A stretch of DNA of 64,000 nucleotides, taken from assembly GCA_008360955.1 (NCBI GenBank), contig LUCM01003831.1, forward strand, positions 31,464 through 95,463. The letters are read 5' to 3'. This document shows, in pieces, positions 25,190-37,884 of the stretch. Source of the stretch: Fasciolopsis buskii (Eukaryota > Platyhelminthes > Trematoda > Plagiorchiida > Fasciolidae). How positions within the stretch are numbered: the stretch's first letter is position 1; every line of letters begins with the position of its first letter. A model generated the notes under the pieces. It was not told the DNA's origin, did not search any database, and was given only the letters and a program-made list of their open reading frames with translations. The position numbers and the translations under genes were made by a program.

Positions 25190-27450
25190 ATTTTGCATTT
25201 CGAGTTTAATTCAGCGCTCTTAATAAATGTGCACCGCTTTCCGGTTTCCTATTTTATTGCGGATTACGGCAGGGAGGATCTGAAATTACAATTAAACCGA
25301 AGGTTCAAGACAGCTCTGTCTTCATCCGATTCATTACCAAGTCCCATGGTCGGGTTGTCGGCCCTCTCAAGTCAACTGCGCGTTTCGTCAAGTCAGGGAC
25401 CGTTCCAGTCCACTTGCGCACATTTTATCATAGGACAGGCATCGAGCTCCTAACATCCTCACTAATATTCGCAGTTTGGATCAAAATGTTACCTTTGCGA
25501 GCCATTTTCTGCAGTCGGTCATGACTGAAGCTCAGGCTCCTCCCTTGGCAGGAACGAGTTAGTTCCAACATTCCTGCTTTTTCCTCAGAGTTGGGATCTC
25601 AATCCACGAATCCTGACAAGCGCCAGAACATTACTTCCAATCTTTTTTCCCTTTTATGTATCACTTCCACGTCTCCTCTGTGTTCTTCGGATCTTTGTCT
25701 TTCCGTCTTAAACCATTCGCGCCCCGCCCCAATACCCAACTCTGCACGCGCCTTTTGGAGATACTACTTGAATGACTGGGATGGTTTTCATGTCTTTTTG
25801 GTAAGTTATCCATAGAATGACAGCCGCTTTGTGTCTGGTCCTAACTTCGATGAGACGTTTCTTGCAAAGTAGTCATCTATAAATACCAAACCCGGTAAAC
25901 CCCAATCAGCTGAGCGGTTTAACCACACATGCAGCCGTCCAGACAGTTAGAAAAGTTTGCCACTTAACGAAACAAATATCCGGATACCGTTCAGTGCAAG
26001 CAGGGAGCGAATGCTTGGTTGTCACAGGAAGGCGGAGCAAAGACCTTTACGCCATAAGGTTGAGCGACTGACCCTATCCACTTCCAAAAGCCCGTCACTA
26101 TGATTCTGCAATTACTATTTGCACAACCACCATACTATCTACAAAACCTTCGGTTCTCTGGTCTTCGACCGATTTGATAAGACGGGAGACTTTGCATCAA
26201 ACTTCAGTGGCTATCAGACCTACCTTTCGCTATCACCTCATGCTCTGGATAATGCCTTTCTTTGCTAACTTCTGGAAAGATCCGTCAGGTCCCCTCCTCT
26301 CTGGACTTTTCCAAGTCTCCCGATCGAGACTGAACTTGAATGACTGCCTTATGATTAGTCTTCGTATTACGCCGCCTTCTCTCACTCCTCAATGAAAATA
26401 CGTTCTAGTCCATGAATAAACGTAATTGTTCATCTTATCTCAAAACAAGGACATCCAGCTGACCCCAGCAACCTTCGTCCTATAATCCCTCTTCGGTGCC
26501 TTCAAAAGATTTGAAACCAGTTGCATCCATCCCTTGAACGTGATGTTTTACTGAGTAACCGTCAATATAGGTTCCACCCACGTCGTTCTACGGGCAATCT
26601 ACTAACTGTAATCCCACACTCGCGGTGGGGTGGAGGAATTCACTTGGTCTCCCCGGACATATCTAAGGCCCTCAAGGGAGCTTGGCACGAAGATCTGCCA
26701 TCGGAATTGTCTTCATCGGGTTCAATTCGGTTTTCCCATAGTAACTATCATGTTTCCTGAACGAACGAGTCGGTGAGGTTCTGTATCAGCCACTCTGTGA
26801 ATGCTGGCATTCCCTAATTCCATACTTGCGCCTACCTTTCTTCCGTTTATAAATGGTTTCTTGGCATGTTGGTAGACGACAGCTCGCTGTCGTCCGGCTT
26901 GTTATCACAAATGAACTATTTAAACCTCATGTTATTCCATGCCAGTCTAGGTTTCAGGGTCAAAGTTGCAGGTCACCCTCTTTCCAGTGTAGTGGCCCCT
27001 AGTGGTTATAGAACATGTCCTCTCACTGCACTCACACATCAAGCGTGCCACAAAAGAAATCAAGCCACCTGTCTGCCTCTTGATCGAGTTTATCGAAAAG
27101 CCATCCGGTTGATCTATAATACCTCCCACTTGCTTATTGTTGACCAGATGATCCACCATCCTCTTTCTAGTGCTATTATTTTGGCTTTTGTTCTACGGAA
27201 CGTGCTCAAGCAGCTCTCCCGTTCTCGACTTTCTCTCATCATTCTCGCACGCAGGCGGCCAGTCGCTTTCATTAAATCTGCATCTCCAGATATCGAACAT
27301 GTCTGTTTTATTCTTCCTTTATCCTTCGGATTGCAAAGCTCCGGAGCACTCTTCATCCTTCATGTATCTCTAACAACCTACAATCTTCGTTTTAAAATCA
27401 GAATCAGCGCACTAAACCTTACTTTAATGACCCCAAAATACATTCCTTTA
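25190..27450 (+). mobile_element. CR1/jockey-like LINE, degenerate
   Basis: Unrelated to copies A-D. Recognisable in order: WRYYLNDWDGFHVFL near 25760; RT with LLSNRQYRFHPRRSTGNLL and a damaged motif A (VSPDISKALKGAWHEDLPSE) at 26540-26720; and a C-terminal part at 27080-27420 (LDRVYRKAIRLIYNTSHL, then RLSLIILARRRP, then TYNLRFKIRISAL). The last matches the usual end of animal jockey/CR1-type ORF2, where a shared LDRVQ.KA.RLI word is followed by a long basic tail. The YADD region was not found. Boundaries are approximate. Confidence 0.75.
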
Positions 27451-27645
27451 CAGCATGTCTCTTATCTATGCGGTTTAGTCTTTTTGCTACAAACCGCACA
27501 ATGTAATAAAAAAATTCACGCATGCTTACACGCGAGTAGTTGGTTTTAGGTTCCCACCGGTGTTTTTGAAGCAACGAGAAGAAAATACCACTTGACAAGT
27601 CATTAATCAATCGGTCATATGGCCTATCTGACAGAACAACTGACG

Positions 27646-27651
27646 TTTATT
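27646..27651 (-). terminator. Polyadenylation signal AATAAA for ASTE1
   Basis: The reverse complement of tttatt lies 144 bp past the ASTE1 stop codon, a normal distance for a 3' UTR. Confidence 0.6.
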
Positions 27652-27794
27652 AAACATACCGTTTTTAATGCATACCTGTGTATTACCAAAAGTTAAAAAA
27701 CTAAAAAAATGAAGAATTCCGGTTTTTTGATCAGAAGAAAGCATATCGGTATACAGCGTTTGGTTTCGCATGAATCTGTGTACACGATGCACAT

Positions 27795-30700
27795 TCAATC
27801 AGTTAGATCATTTTCCAGCATTATACGGTTAATTTCAGCGTCTAGTTCTTTCAGGGATAGACCAGGTGTAGGGACGTGTTTAATTGTACGTTTTTTCTTC
27901 CTCTTCTTTGTCTTTGACTGAGGATCTGTTGACCGGACAAATTTCCGTGCAGTATGTTTGTGGGATGATAATGGTCGTGACGATCCATGTCTTTCGTCTA
28001 CCACTTCGTTTATCGCAATGAAACTACCGAGAAACAACTGCGTCAGACTCAGGAACGTATCCAAACTGTGGATTGCGTCCTCTAATGTTACTCGTTCGTG
28101 TGAAGCCACCAAACGAGGTAGCACTTCTTGACGAACTATGAGGCCGCGCAACTCACTTGATGATCGTTTCAGGTAACCAACAAGAGCATGATACAGGCGA
28201 CCACTGGGAAATAGAGTGCAAACATCGCTGAGTGGAAAGCAGTTCTCTGAAGTTTGTCCACCACAAAGTCCATCAAGAGTTGAGCCTAAACTGTAAAGAG
28301 TTGCAAAGATTGCTTGAAACTGACCAAAAACGTGCACTGTGTAAATATTTAGTGGTGCATGTTGGTACTTCTCTGGGGCATCCAAAGAGTGAAAGCAACG
28401 AACTAACGTCAGTAAACGACGCTTTTCTCGCTTCAGATAGTCAACATCGTGGTTAATGGAATGGGATGCCTTGAGACCCGAAAGTAGTTGAACTATGGAT
28501 AGTGAAACAAATGCCATCAGATAGGGACAACGTGAGGGATCGGTCTCGCTACTGCTATGTGCCATGTGACCAAGCCAGACACAAGAAACAAGGGCTAATG
28601 CGTGCAACCAACCAACATGCGACTGGTTTGGATTGAATTTCTTGGAAAAAGCACGTTGAAGAAACTTTACTCCATTGTCAACTGGAGTAGCGACCGAGTT
28701 TGAATGTATAGCTTTAACTGATATCCCTTGTGAACGCATTTGGAAAGCACCTTTACGAACATACTCGGTTACGATCCTGGGACAATCATCACAGGTTTCA
28801 ATCATTCTCAGAGAACCAGCATCATCCGTCTTGGGTGTTACGAACCGTTCCCGCTGGTTGCCACAACCGAGAAGCAGACCATACAACATGGGTCGAATGG
28901 AGTCGGTACATGCGTATATTGAGGAGCATTCATGAACAGCCTCGACACTACAGTTGAAAACAGCTCCATCCGAATACAACGCATCGAGATAGATTGGCAG
29001 GATCTTGTATTGACGAAATCGACAAAGAAGGGAATGGGGCCATGAATGCATGATAGACTTATTTGACTGAGGAGACGCTATCGAATCTAGCGAAATACAT
29101 TCGGATTCCAATTGGTTGAGTTCGTGGGTTTCACATTCAAAATTAACCTGTTCGCATTCACTATTTTCGCCCGCGGAAGAAAAACTTCGGCCAAGAGACA
29201 CGAAATCGAGCGGAGTGTTATGGATCATATCATTCACGGAAACAGCAGTAGGATTCGCTAAATCGAGGTTCAAAAATGGCAGTAACGAATTTTGAACGCA
29301 GTTAACTGAGATGCGGTAACTGGAAAGAGACTGATTTAACTGACGCCATGCCTCACGTCGTTGAGCGGTTGGGATACGATGCATCAAATGCTGCATCGGC
29401 TTATGCAAGTCATCATTGAACCCTGAGAGCCAATTTATGATAGCGCGATATAATCTGCGACGATGGTTGACCCGCATCGTCTTGGTAGCGCTCCCACTGA
29501 GTGTCTTCTTTAACCCATCAGCACAAGGTAGAAAGGATGCAAACTGATGCGGGGACACATAATCATTTCCAATTAAGGTTGCAAATAATGGCCGCTGGAT
29601 CGGAGGAAGTTGACCAAAAGCCGGACCATTGAGAATAAACCGTTGAGCGTAGACATAGTAACACTTTCTTGCGGTGGGCATGGATGGTGATGCGCACTTC
29701 GGACAGGAACTCAGATAAAGTTTTGGCGTCCAACTAAGGGTGCGAAGAGGAAGAAGGCAAGTATCCGGCATATGGGCCGGTATGGTGATGTAAAAATCCG
29801 AGTCGTTGCTAATTACAGGACAATGTAAATGCATAGCCAATCCGACAGCATCTTCGTCTGACTCATAATCCGACACAACAAATGGGTAGCGAAGCGAAGA
29901 TAAGGTCTGAGCCAGAACCAACGGAGCAAGCTGAGGCAAGATCGGCACGCGAAACGAAGGATGTTCTGCGTCTGTTTGAAAAGATGCTAGCTGTACAAGC
30001 GAGCGGGCAGTCTGGAGTCGATCTCTAGCACGCTTCAACTGTGTGGACAATTTGGCAGGCTAAATGATCAGGGGTAACATAAATAAAGAAAATGTGAGAA
30101 ACGATGTCAACTGGGAAGACGACAGCAATAACTGCGTGCAAACACAAATCTCGGTTCAGACCAAGTCTATAACCATTAACCTTGTACTGATGTGCCCTGA
30201 TTTTGGCTGAGATTTCCCACCACTAAATGCTAGAAAGAAAGCTAAGTAATGAAGCGTCGACTGCGCAATATTAGGTTGAGGAAATATACAGAAGAAAGGT
30301 TTCCAATGTATGAATGGCACTGGGCCATATCGCTTACTGTCACCAATCATAATGTTGATTGGTATGTCGTGGACAATAGCCCGCAAGTGTGACTACGTTC
30401 ATGCGGGCCAGAGCTGCGGTTAGGATTTTTACATTTTTTACCAGTGCCACCGAATGATCACCTCGACCCATCCTCTAACCAGTACCCCCTCAGAGAACAG
30501 TGTACAGTGAGGCAGTCGTTCAGTGCGCATCCACAACCATGTTAATCCACTCACATCCAGTGCTTCTTATAAACACTGAACCCTGAGACTAAGTACCTTA
30601 TGCCTGACTTCTGAGTTACGCACAAAACTTTCCATCAAAATTTATCAATACTACAAAAACAACGGTGTTCAGCCATTCAATGTATTCGCATATCTTTTGA

Positions 30701-31782
30701 TCTTGATGACTATGTTCCTGAGAACTAATCCTACTGTTCCTATAAATATTCTACCTTTGACCGATAACGAGATTTCAAGCTAGGGCCACAAATGCTCCGG
30801 ATTGATCAATTTCAATCGAGCCTTCGGTATGCGTAAACCTACTGCATGTGATACACTACCCTAACAACTAAATCTATCCATCGTATACAATTCTCCCCTT
30901 GCAAAAACAAAGGCCGACTTCGAGCCAACTCGGTTCTGTAACAGCATTTTACATGTCAAAGGTGCGAAACGCATCCCAAACGTATGTACAATGTACGTCT
31001 TCTCAACTCTAAATATGTATATATATATTTTACGGGTGAGAAGGCGTACACTGAGTTAACGTTTATTGTGACGTTTCGACCCAAACTAGGACTCCTTGTC
31101 AAACGTGAATAAGTGATATATATATACATGCGTATATATATACATATATATATATATGGCCTTATTTCTTGTCCTCATTTTTTTTTGCCCTGGTGGCAAT
31201 TCCCAACGAACAAGTAGGACAGTGACGTCCATGTTAATCTCTCTGTGTGGAACACACATCTGAAGGTTATGGTAAGTCTGAATTTGTCACTTGCCCCACC
31301 ATACGATGCAGCTGAAGTACATTTGGTCGATTCTTAAGTTAACCCATCTTAGCCAGCTTAAGTCCGCTAAAAACCGGGTAAGCAAGTCAGTTCGCACATG
31401 CAACAGAGGCGGATTTCACTTTTCGACCAACGGAGGGTTTACCAACAGCTTGGAAACAAGATTGCTCAGATAAAAGCTTTGATATCAAGCGTTCGACCAA
31501 GAATGAAAGTAATAATCGACTCGTAAGCATACTTACAACATGACAGCCGTCGAAGATAAACACAGGTCGTATTCGGCATTGACGAAACACGCGCAGTACT
31601 TTGATGATAGCCAATTGCAGATCAACATATTCGCCGTTGAATTGTGTCGATAAACCCGAGTCAATATAAATAAAGTGGATGAAATTCATTGCATCAATCA
31701 CAACCCAGGTATTATGCAGATGGAACTGAGTGAAATTGGCTGCATCGTGAGTAACATAGCTTGTCAATCCTTTGACTCCCAT
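27795..31782 (-). CDS. ASTE1: ASTE1, asteroid homologue, XPG/FEN-like nuclease
   Basis: Exon 1 is 31782-31537 and exon 2 is 30059-27795. The 1,477 bp intron has donor gtaagt and acceptor tttag, phase 0; total 836 residues. The N-terminus MGVKGLTSYV and VVIDAMNFIHFIY form the XPG N-region. The splice join gives VFIFDGCHVPAKLSTQLKRA, matching the same junction region of human ASTE1. In exon 2 VSDYESDEDAVGLAMHL and CPVISNDSDFYI are the XPG I-region, with acidic metal ligands in place. The remainder is family-specific and ends basic (KTKKRKKKRTIK). Asteroid was found as a Star/EGFR-pathway interactor in flies; human ASTE1 is reported to act as a structure-specific nuclease limiting DNA end resection. 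The start codon directly follows an acceptor-like tttaccatag. The frame is intact. Internal open frames on the + strand at 28232-28957 are shadows. Confidence 0.93.
31010..31162 (-). repeat. Penelope-type terminal fragment inside ASTE1 intron, with TA-rich tracts
   Basis: Reverse complement at about 31068-31110: gacaaggagtcctagtttgg then gtcgaaacgtc. This matches a retroelement hammerhead (stem II gtcc...ggac, then GAAAC, then GTC) with a mutated CTGATGA box. It is flanked by tatata tracts (31016-31029, 31116-31157). Such hammerhead-bearing ends are known from Penelope-like elements. Confidence 0.45.
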
Positions 31783-31924
31783 CTATGGTAAATGCGGTGG
31801 AGTAACGGGCACTTTGTGTATGGAAACAAAGGAAACAGAAATATCAATAAGCAAACATTACGGATTGAATGTAAACGAATGTAGGAGTAAGAAAAGAAAT
31901 GTGAGAATATTCATTTTTTACTGA
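31783..31924 (-). promoter_or_regulatory. GEMIN8-ASTE1 intercistronic region with possible trans-splice acceptor
   Basis: Only 142 bp separate the GEMIN8 stop from the ASTE1 ATG on the same strand. It holds AGTAAA three bases after the stop (31917-31922, a weak poly(A) signal), a pyrimidine-rich run (tttctgtttcctttgtttcc), and an AG immediately before the ATG. This is what an internal trans-splice site of a flatworm polycistron would look like. No promoter motif was recognised. Confidence 0.45.
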
Positions 31925-32692
31925 TCAATTGCGCAGTGATACAAAGGGCCAAAATGGAGCATCCCGTGACACGGAACAGTATTCGTATTGATGTAAGAGG
32001 GCAGTTTCTATTTGCCGGATCTCTGTCTGTATTGGAGATTCGTTTTCCGGAGGTAATTTGAATGATGATTTGGCTTTCGGAGGTGGTGCTTTGTGCAACT
32101 GCGGTTCACTTAGCTGATTTGGGGAATTCTTCAGCCGATCACGTTCTTCTCTATGCCTAATCGTTTGCATCATGAATTCGACCATTTCCGGGCTCAAATC
32201 TATCTCCTCGTCCTCTTCGTATTCCTCCGCTCCCATATCGTCATCACCTTCGTCGTAATTTTCGTCATCGGCATAGTTATCTTCTTCCCTTTCCTCCTCC
32301 TGTTCCTCAACGTCACACTCACTAGGTGATCCGTATTCATTTGACTCGTCCACAAGTTTGTCACATTTTTGAATGTTGTTTCCAGTATATTGGGGTGCAA
32401 CGGGGTCAGTGGACAATACCGGTAGATGAGACATAGCGTGTGGTGGCATCATAGAGGCCAGGGCGTCCATCCGCATCAGGGTTGTGTTGTAGGCCTCACG
32501 GAAATACTCCTGTTTGTTGAACAGCCGTATTACCTCTGATCGAGCATATTCTAACTGATCGGAATCCACCGCTGTTGTTTCGTCCTTGGGTGGGGATCGA
32601 GAACAGAGCGATGGACGTGAAGGAACATGTTTCGCAAGTAATCTGGAGAAACGTTCCCATGTCTGATTGTAGAACGCTGAACCAGCTTCCAT
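31925..32692 (-). CDS. GEMIN8: GEMIN8, SMN-complex subunit
   Basis: 255 residues from the ATG at 32692, which follows a strong acceptor (catttttcag) directly. It could therefore be a first coding exon or the ATG reached by leader trans-splicing; the frame does continue upstream without an ATG that fits better. Near the N-terminus FYNQTWERFSRLLAKH corresponds to the YARYWQHYHQAM region of vertebrate Gemin8. A long acidic stretch (roughly residues 128-168) precedes DLSPEMVEFMMQTIRHREER, the family's hallmark helix. The C-terminus DAPFWPFVSLRN matches the conserved KYWPVIPLKF end. Gemin8 links SMN with Gemin6/7 in the complex that loads Sm proteins onto snRNAs in the cytoplasm and gems. It lies head-to-tail upstream of ASTE1. 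Confidence 0.85.
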   Translation of the reverse strand: MEAGSAFYNQTWERFSRLLAKHVPSRPSLCSRSPPKDETTAVDSDQLEYARSEVIRLFNKQEYFREAYNTTLMRMDALASMMPPHAMSHLPVLSTDPVAPQYTGNNIQKCDKLVDESNEYGSPSECDVEEQEEEREEDNYADDENYDEGDDDMGAEEYEEDEEIDLSPEMVEFMMQTIRHREERDRLKNSPNQLSEPQLHKAPPPKAKSSFKLPPENESPIQTEIRQIETALLHQYEYCSVSRDAPFWPFVSLRN

Positions 32693-32699
32693 CTGAAAA

Positions 32700-34010
32700 A
32701 TGAGAAGCACGTTAGTATCGACTCAAAAAGGCCATGGTAAACGAGAACAAAATGGGCCAACCAATTTTTACTACTGGAAAAATGCCCCTTTCGCTCTATG
32801 GTTCCGGTGCACCATGTGCATTCGAATGCGAAGCGAAAACAGGGGCTTGGGAAATAAACTATCCGTACCTCAACAGGTAGAGTAATTCCCCTGTCAAATT
32901 ATGAAACCTGTGCACTTTTGTGGACAGACATAAGCACTGAAAACTTCGCATTTTAATATGACGTAAAATCTGTTTTTTCGACCATTAAGAAAGAGAGTCT
33001 GATGTTATTCGGACCCTAATTTATACTACAACCAGCTTCTCTGACCTTTCTTTGTGGACGTCTGTTTATGTATACACGATCTGAACACGCTTTTTCGAGA
33101 TCTTTAGCTCCAAAGCAGAATATTTTGTATACTCTAGATGAAATGAAAAGAATTCGACAGTGATTTCAGTGAAAAGATGAACGCTATCGCTCTTTGTGAT
33201 CTGCGAGCGCAAGTGAATTTCCTGATATGCTACAAATTCAGAATTGGCTATTTCTAATTCCGATTTCATCAGGACGATATGAAATTTAATCCACTCACAA
33301 AGAGTAGAAAATCTGATTAACTACTCATCATCATAATCGTTGAGCACTTGTGAAAAAGGCCGAATTCACTACATGGTATTGTATTGTATTGTATCAACTT
33401 TTGCGTACAAAAAATGATGTCCTATTTCAATCAAAAAAACTGAGAGTAAAAAATAAAATAAGAAATAATTTACACTCAGCACCTCGTGAAAATGTGAAAA
33501 AAACTCAGCCAGAAAGAATCAGAACATATTATGATAGGCTGCTCAGAAATTCGGCCAAAGCAGGGTCACGGCTTGTCAAAATTCGTGCAAATATGGGATA
33601 GTGGAGCTCTTAAAGATATTTGAATCTACAGAGTATGGAACGAAAAGCAGATCGCGTTGAAACGTCAGAGCGGCACTTTGAGAGATCGTTGTTCAGAGGA
33701 CGCGTGGAATCTGACAGTATTTTGTGACCTAATTTCTCACATGCTGATAAGTGCAAATCACAGATTGAAAGACAATTCAGTTAGCGGTATGAAAAGCACA
33801 CGGCTAATAACTGGCAGCCTCCGGCGAAGAATTTTAAAGTCTTTTTTAAGTACACCTGGAAAAATAACAGGAGGACAGTAAAGGATTGGAAAAACATTGG
33901 TATACAAATCGGGAGATGGTGCTCTGTTTCACCTTGTCGTGTCGAAGCTTCCTGACTTGAAATGACGATCGTCGGGGATTCTTTACACAGGTAGCATAGC
34001 ACGCTCCGTC
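32700..34010. other. Upstream of GEMIN8; no firm feature
   Basis: Promoter or 5' exon sequence of GEMIN8 should lie here but was not identified. A short (ttgta)n-like run (tattgtattgtattgtat) sits at about 33375. The lysine-rich frame at 33350-33600 on + has no recognised motif. Confidence 0.35.
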
Positions 34011-34013
34011 AGT

Positions 34014-35260
34014 TCAAGACCAGATGTTAAGGCGTTTCGCCAATGCAGTGGAACTGCTGGATTTCGGGATGAGAATAATATTTACAGATCTCAAGCAATC
34101 GGGGATAGAAGACGATGATGATGAGTTAATCAGAGAGGTAAATGCATCCGTCAGAGCCATAGCACTATGCCGTAAAAGAGCTGAGGACAAACTGTGAGGA
34201 CCAACCCTTGTGGTAATTTTAGTGGTGCAGAGAAGATCAAGCACCTCTTCTCTAGAAAAACTTGTAACTGTCAAACCATCACCCCGTCTAATATGGTCGG
34301 GGTAGAAGTGGAAGGATGGATGAAAACATTATTGATGCTGTCGACGTCCACAGAAAATTTTGCATGTTTATTTTTCTTCCCATACACCAGTCAAATGCTT
34401 TGTCATAGTAATCGGCTGTTGTTACCACTCAGGAGTTGGCTGGCGAAAGTAGTGTCGATGCGTTTGATTTCAGCTTTTATTAGGATAGAAATATACCGCA
34501 CGTTTCAGCTACTAAGGGATTTGTAGATGTGCTCCTTGCGTCTTCTTAGGGATTTCAGTTTCTGGTAGGAGGTACGGACATTTGAGACACATAGTATTGG
34601 GGAATAGCAGATATGAAAGATTGCGTTGGCTGTCACTGTGAAAAGTTTGACATTGCTATTGAGCATGGTTTCAAAAGAGCCTTAAAAGAATCAGACAATG
34701 ATCACTACTTGAAACTGGAGCACGCAATTTCAGGGAAAATAAATCAGGGCGGTTGGTAATAACCCTATCTAAAATGGAGTCGCCTCTGATCGGAGAAATG
34801 CGGAGGTCAGTCATATCAAACATAGTCAGTGGTACGGTAGATGCATGATTGAAATCACCTACACCAATATACAGACTATCCTCAAGAAGAGGAATAATAA
34901 ACACCAGAAAAGAGTCGAAAAAAGATGTGATATTGTGTTTCAAGCAAAAGGGGGCAATATATAAGTTTGTTTTGATTGTATTGCTATGGTGAGAAAACCT
35001 AGGATGTCAGTCAGTTCCGTTTAACGAGTACGCAGAAATAACTTCGGACTTGCCAGACCAGAAAGAGTTTATGTATACTGCCACACTGCCTACAGTGTTC
35101 TTGTCCGAAAATCTGTTCTGCCAATGGAGGCTGAAGCTGTCTATCGACACGAGCGAATCAGCGATATCCGGGTTCATCCACGATTCGTGAATGCAGATGA
35201 CACAAGTGTGGACGTGGATCGATGACTGAAATGCGAGGGACAGATCCGACATTTTCGCAG
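34014..35260 (-). mobile_element. CR1/jockey-like LINE fragment, endonuclease and start of RT
   Basis: Read on - from 35252: CICIHESWMNPDIADSLVSI, then GSVAVYINSFWSGK (APE endonuclease, first half). From 34943: YIGVGDFNHA, then RGDSILDRVITNRPDLF and VSSSDHCLILLRLF (endonuclease second half with the SDH active-site motif). From 34274: EVLDLLCTTKITTRVGPHSL and LRSVNIILIPKSSS (RT start). It stops before RT motif A, so it is 3'-truncated or broken. Stops and frameshifts separate the parts. Confidence 0.75.
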
Positions 35261-35269
35261 AGAGTGGAT

Positions 35270-35830
35270 GCTGTTACTCAACAATGCCGGAATGGACATC
35301 TTGGCCGGAAGGATGCATTTAAGAGTTGCCTGCTAATCAGCATGAGTGCCTCTTTTAGATGGATAAGATCTTTGAAGTGCAGCAATACGTAATCCAAGTC
35401 CATGTTGAGAAACAATAAGGTTTTTCAAATAACAATAATTCCGATCGATTGTAACGGTGAACGGAGATCACAATCGAACCAAGTATCCGACGAGAACACG
35501 ACGAAATAACGATGGCAGAATTGTAACGCAGCCAATCGAAGGGCGCGCTCGGGCAGTTTCCAGTGCATTTGCTAACATGATCCAGAGAACTAGCGGATTT
35601 AAATTCGTCGTTTCATATCCCGACAAGATTACCGATTAAAATGAAATGGCCTTAACTAAGTCAGCGTAACTGATGCTTACGATTGTAAACTACCAGACTG
35701 TTGGCACTATTTGTATTTCTCTGCAAAAATAGCTCTGCTTGTAGAACTTCCAAAGTGCACTCAACAGAGATGAATGTCTTGACTTTCAATGCGCGTCTAA
35801 AACACCCGTGTTACACAGTACACAAGAGCT
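35270..35830. other. No recognised feature
   Basis: Short ORFs only; no repeat match within the window. Confidence 0.3.
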
Positions 35831-35837
35831 CCATTAA

Positions 35838-36001
35838 GACCGGTGGTATTCGTGGCGTTTGGGCATGAAGATCGAGCGTTCCAGTCCTCCCGCTGTCGAT
35901 CAACTAGTCCATTTGGCAGCCCCTTTGTTAGCCACGGCCCCCTTCCTGAGAAATGTTGTGTATTGTTATTTCATTAATAACGGAAGTAAAAAAAAGAAAA
36001 G
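35838..36001 (+). mobile_element. tRNA-derived SINE, copy 1
   Basis: Same order as 37885-38066 in the opposite orientation: ggtggt...cgtggcgtttgggcatgaag (tRNA-like head with a short deletion that removes box A), a mutated box B region (gcgttccagtcctcc), then the body gcagcccctttgtta, cccccttcctgag, attgttatttcattaata, cggaagta and an A-rich end. Confidence 0.75.
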
Positions 36002-36386
36002 ATCATTTAGAAGCCGTAGAAGTTGGTAATCCACAAATACCGTAATCGTTCTCAATAGACGATATTGAAATGTGAGAGCTCTTTAAAGAAAAAAAAACAG
36101 CGGTCATGGCTGAGCAGCATGCAAACAAGAGCGTCAAACAAACATGATCGGAGCGCAAATGCCATTTCTTTTTCGTCAAACTATGAAAGAAAACAATTTA
36201 CGGTGTGGAAAGTATCATATTTTTATGACGTGAATGCATACAAACGGGTCTTCCCATATATGCTGTCAAGCGAATAGAACTGAAACCACAGACCGAACCA
36301 CATTTAAATGGACCACATAGGTCCAATGAACAAAAGCGTAGGAACCATACTGATAACAATGTCCGGAACGTCTTGTCTTTTTTCTA

Positions 36387-37511
36387 CTACTCAATCAAAT
36401 GCCGTGTAGATTTCATGAGATCGATTTTGTGATCAGCCACATTCGGTGCGAGCTCATAGTTGGCGATCACAACCTCCTGCCGTGCGACCGAGGTAAAATC
36501 ACCGCGCAGTCCGACGTAGTGCAAACGAGTCGTCTCTGCTCCGTGATTCGATTTGACGTGGATTGTCAAATGACGAGTACTATTGAATCGGGCCGGTTTA
36601 AGTGGATAGACCACATCGCCAAATGGGTCAACAATGAGAGCCAAGGATTGGTCCGGTTCTGTCTTAAGAAAAGAAAAAACAGGGACGGAAATTACAGTAG
36701 AACTGAATGTTACAATGGATTCACCGCTATTGGGATTAGACTATTTTTGTGGTTTGTCAAGTTGCAGCCCGAACCGTTCATAATGATGAAGACAACAACT
36801 AATATATCGCGAAATGAGATGATTTGCTATATGGAAAGCAATATTTTTCGCAAATTCAATCGCGTATCTCATATCCACAAAAAGATTTACTGATACAAAA
36901 AGCAGTTGGCCAAAACCAAGGCGATCGCATATCAAGGAAAACAATGCAGATTTTTTTTATCTAAAAATCATAAAAACCCTAATTAAAGCCATTTATACTA
37001 ACTGCCCCAAGTAACACGAGAATCAGAGACATCAAGAAAGTGATTTCAAACAATAGATCTCATCAGAGTGAGGAAATAAAAGAAGTCCACAAACTGACTT
37101 ACATTTGTATCGGAGAAAGTCATGAAAGGTCGGTTTTTATACAGGGCAATGTGATTCGGATGCTGGTCAGGAGGATCACCGGCAATGATTATTGCTTTTA
37201 ATTTCACACTGCCAGTAAACGGAATGTTGAACAGTAACTCCTCGTCCGCGTCACTCTCGACAAACACAGAGGAATCTTTGCGATCCTACGCGAAGACGTG
37301 TAGACAACAGAGAATATCGAGAACCAAAAAAGGCAAAAGCATCGTCACTTACTTTATACGGCTTGAACACTGACTTTCCGGATCCCGGAATTGCTTCATT
37401 CAGACATTCGAGATGTTCGAGATCGACGAAACGAAACAAACTGAAGGCCGAAGACGGCTCATTAATTTCCAATGAATGACAACATTGTCCACCATGGAAA
37501 TGATCACACAT
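36387..37511 (-). CDS. PITHD1: PITHD1, PITH-domain protein 1
   Basis: Three coding exons: 37511-37353, 37285-37103 and 36662-36387, all phase 0, with donors gtaagt and acceptors gcgtag and cttaag; 205 residues (human about 211). MCDHFHGGQCCHS matches the His/Cys-rich start of PITHD1; then LEHLECLNEAIPGSGKSVF. Exon 2 holds VFVESDADEELLFNIPFTGS, the family's most conserved block. Exon 3 holds TEPDQSLALIVDP, FNSTRHLTIHVKSNHGAETT and YVGLRGDF, ending NVADHKID. The PITH domain is a jelly-roll fold shared with the proteasome-associated TXNL1. PITHD1 is linked to proteasome association, RUNX1 regulation and sperm function. An acceptor (ttctgtttcag) 28 bp before the ATG implies an upstream non-coding exon or trans-splicing. 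Introns are only 67 bp and 440 bp. Confidence 0.94.
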
Positions 37512-37884
37512 GATGCCCGGTAGCCATTCACTGACTGAAACAGAATACAAATTAGGGGCAATTCAATCTGAGCGGGTAATTAATCATCCTTCATTATAAT
37601 TACAAGATGACTGATTAAAGCAGCTGGTACTAAGCAGTTAGGATTGTGTTACGGGACTCTACCTGAATTAGCCAAGTTAAAAAGCGAAAAATAAGTGGTT
37701 GTTTTTATGAGAACTACCATGGAATAGACGGAAATGTTGTGAGATCAAGACCAACGCGTTGTTACTGAAGAATATAACCAACTGCTATAAATTATCGACC
37801 AGGGACTTTTTCAGGATACATCTCATCAAATGATTCGGGCGTAGCAGACACAGGCCAATGGATATTCCAGGTGCAGTGTCTGGA

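Noticed and set aside
37020..37075. Second hammerhead (ctgatgagatct ... gaaa on -)
   Set aside because: No stem II pairing between the two core halves and it overlaps the PITHD1 intron without repeat context.
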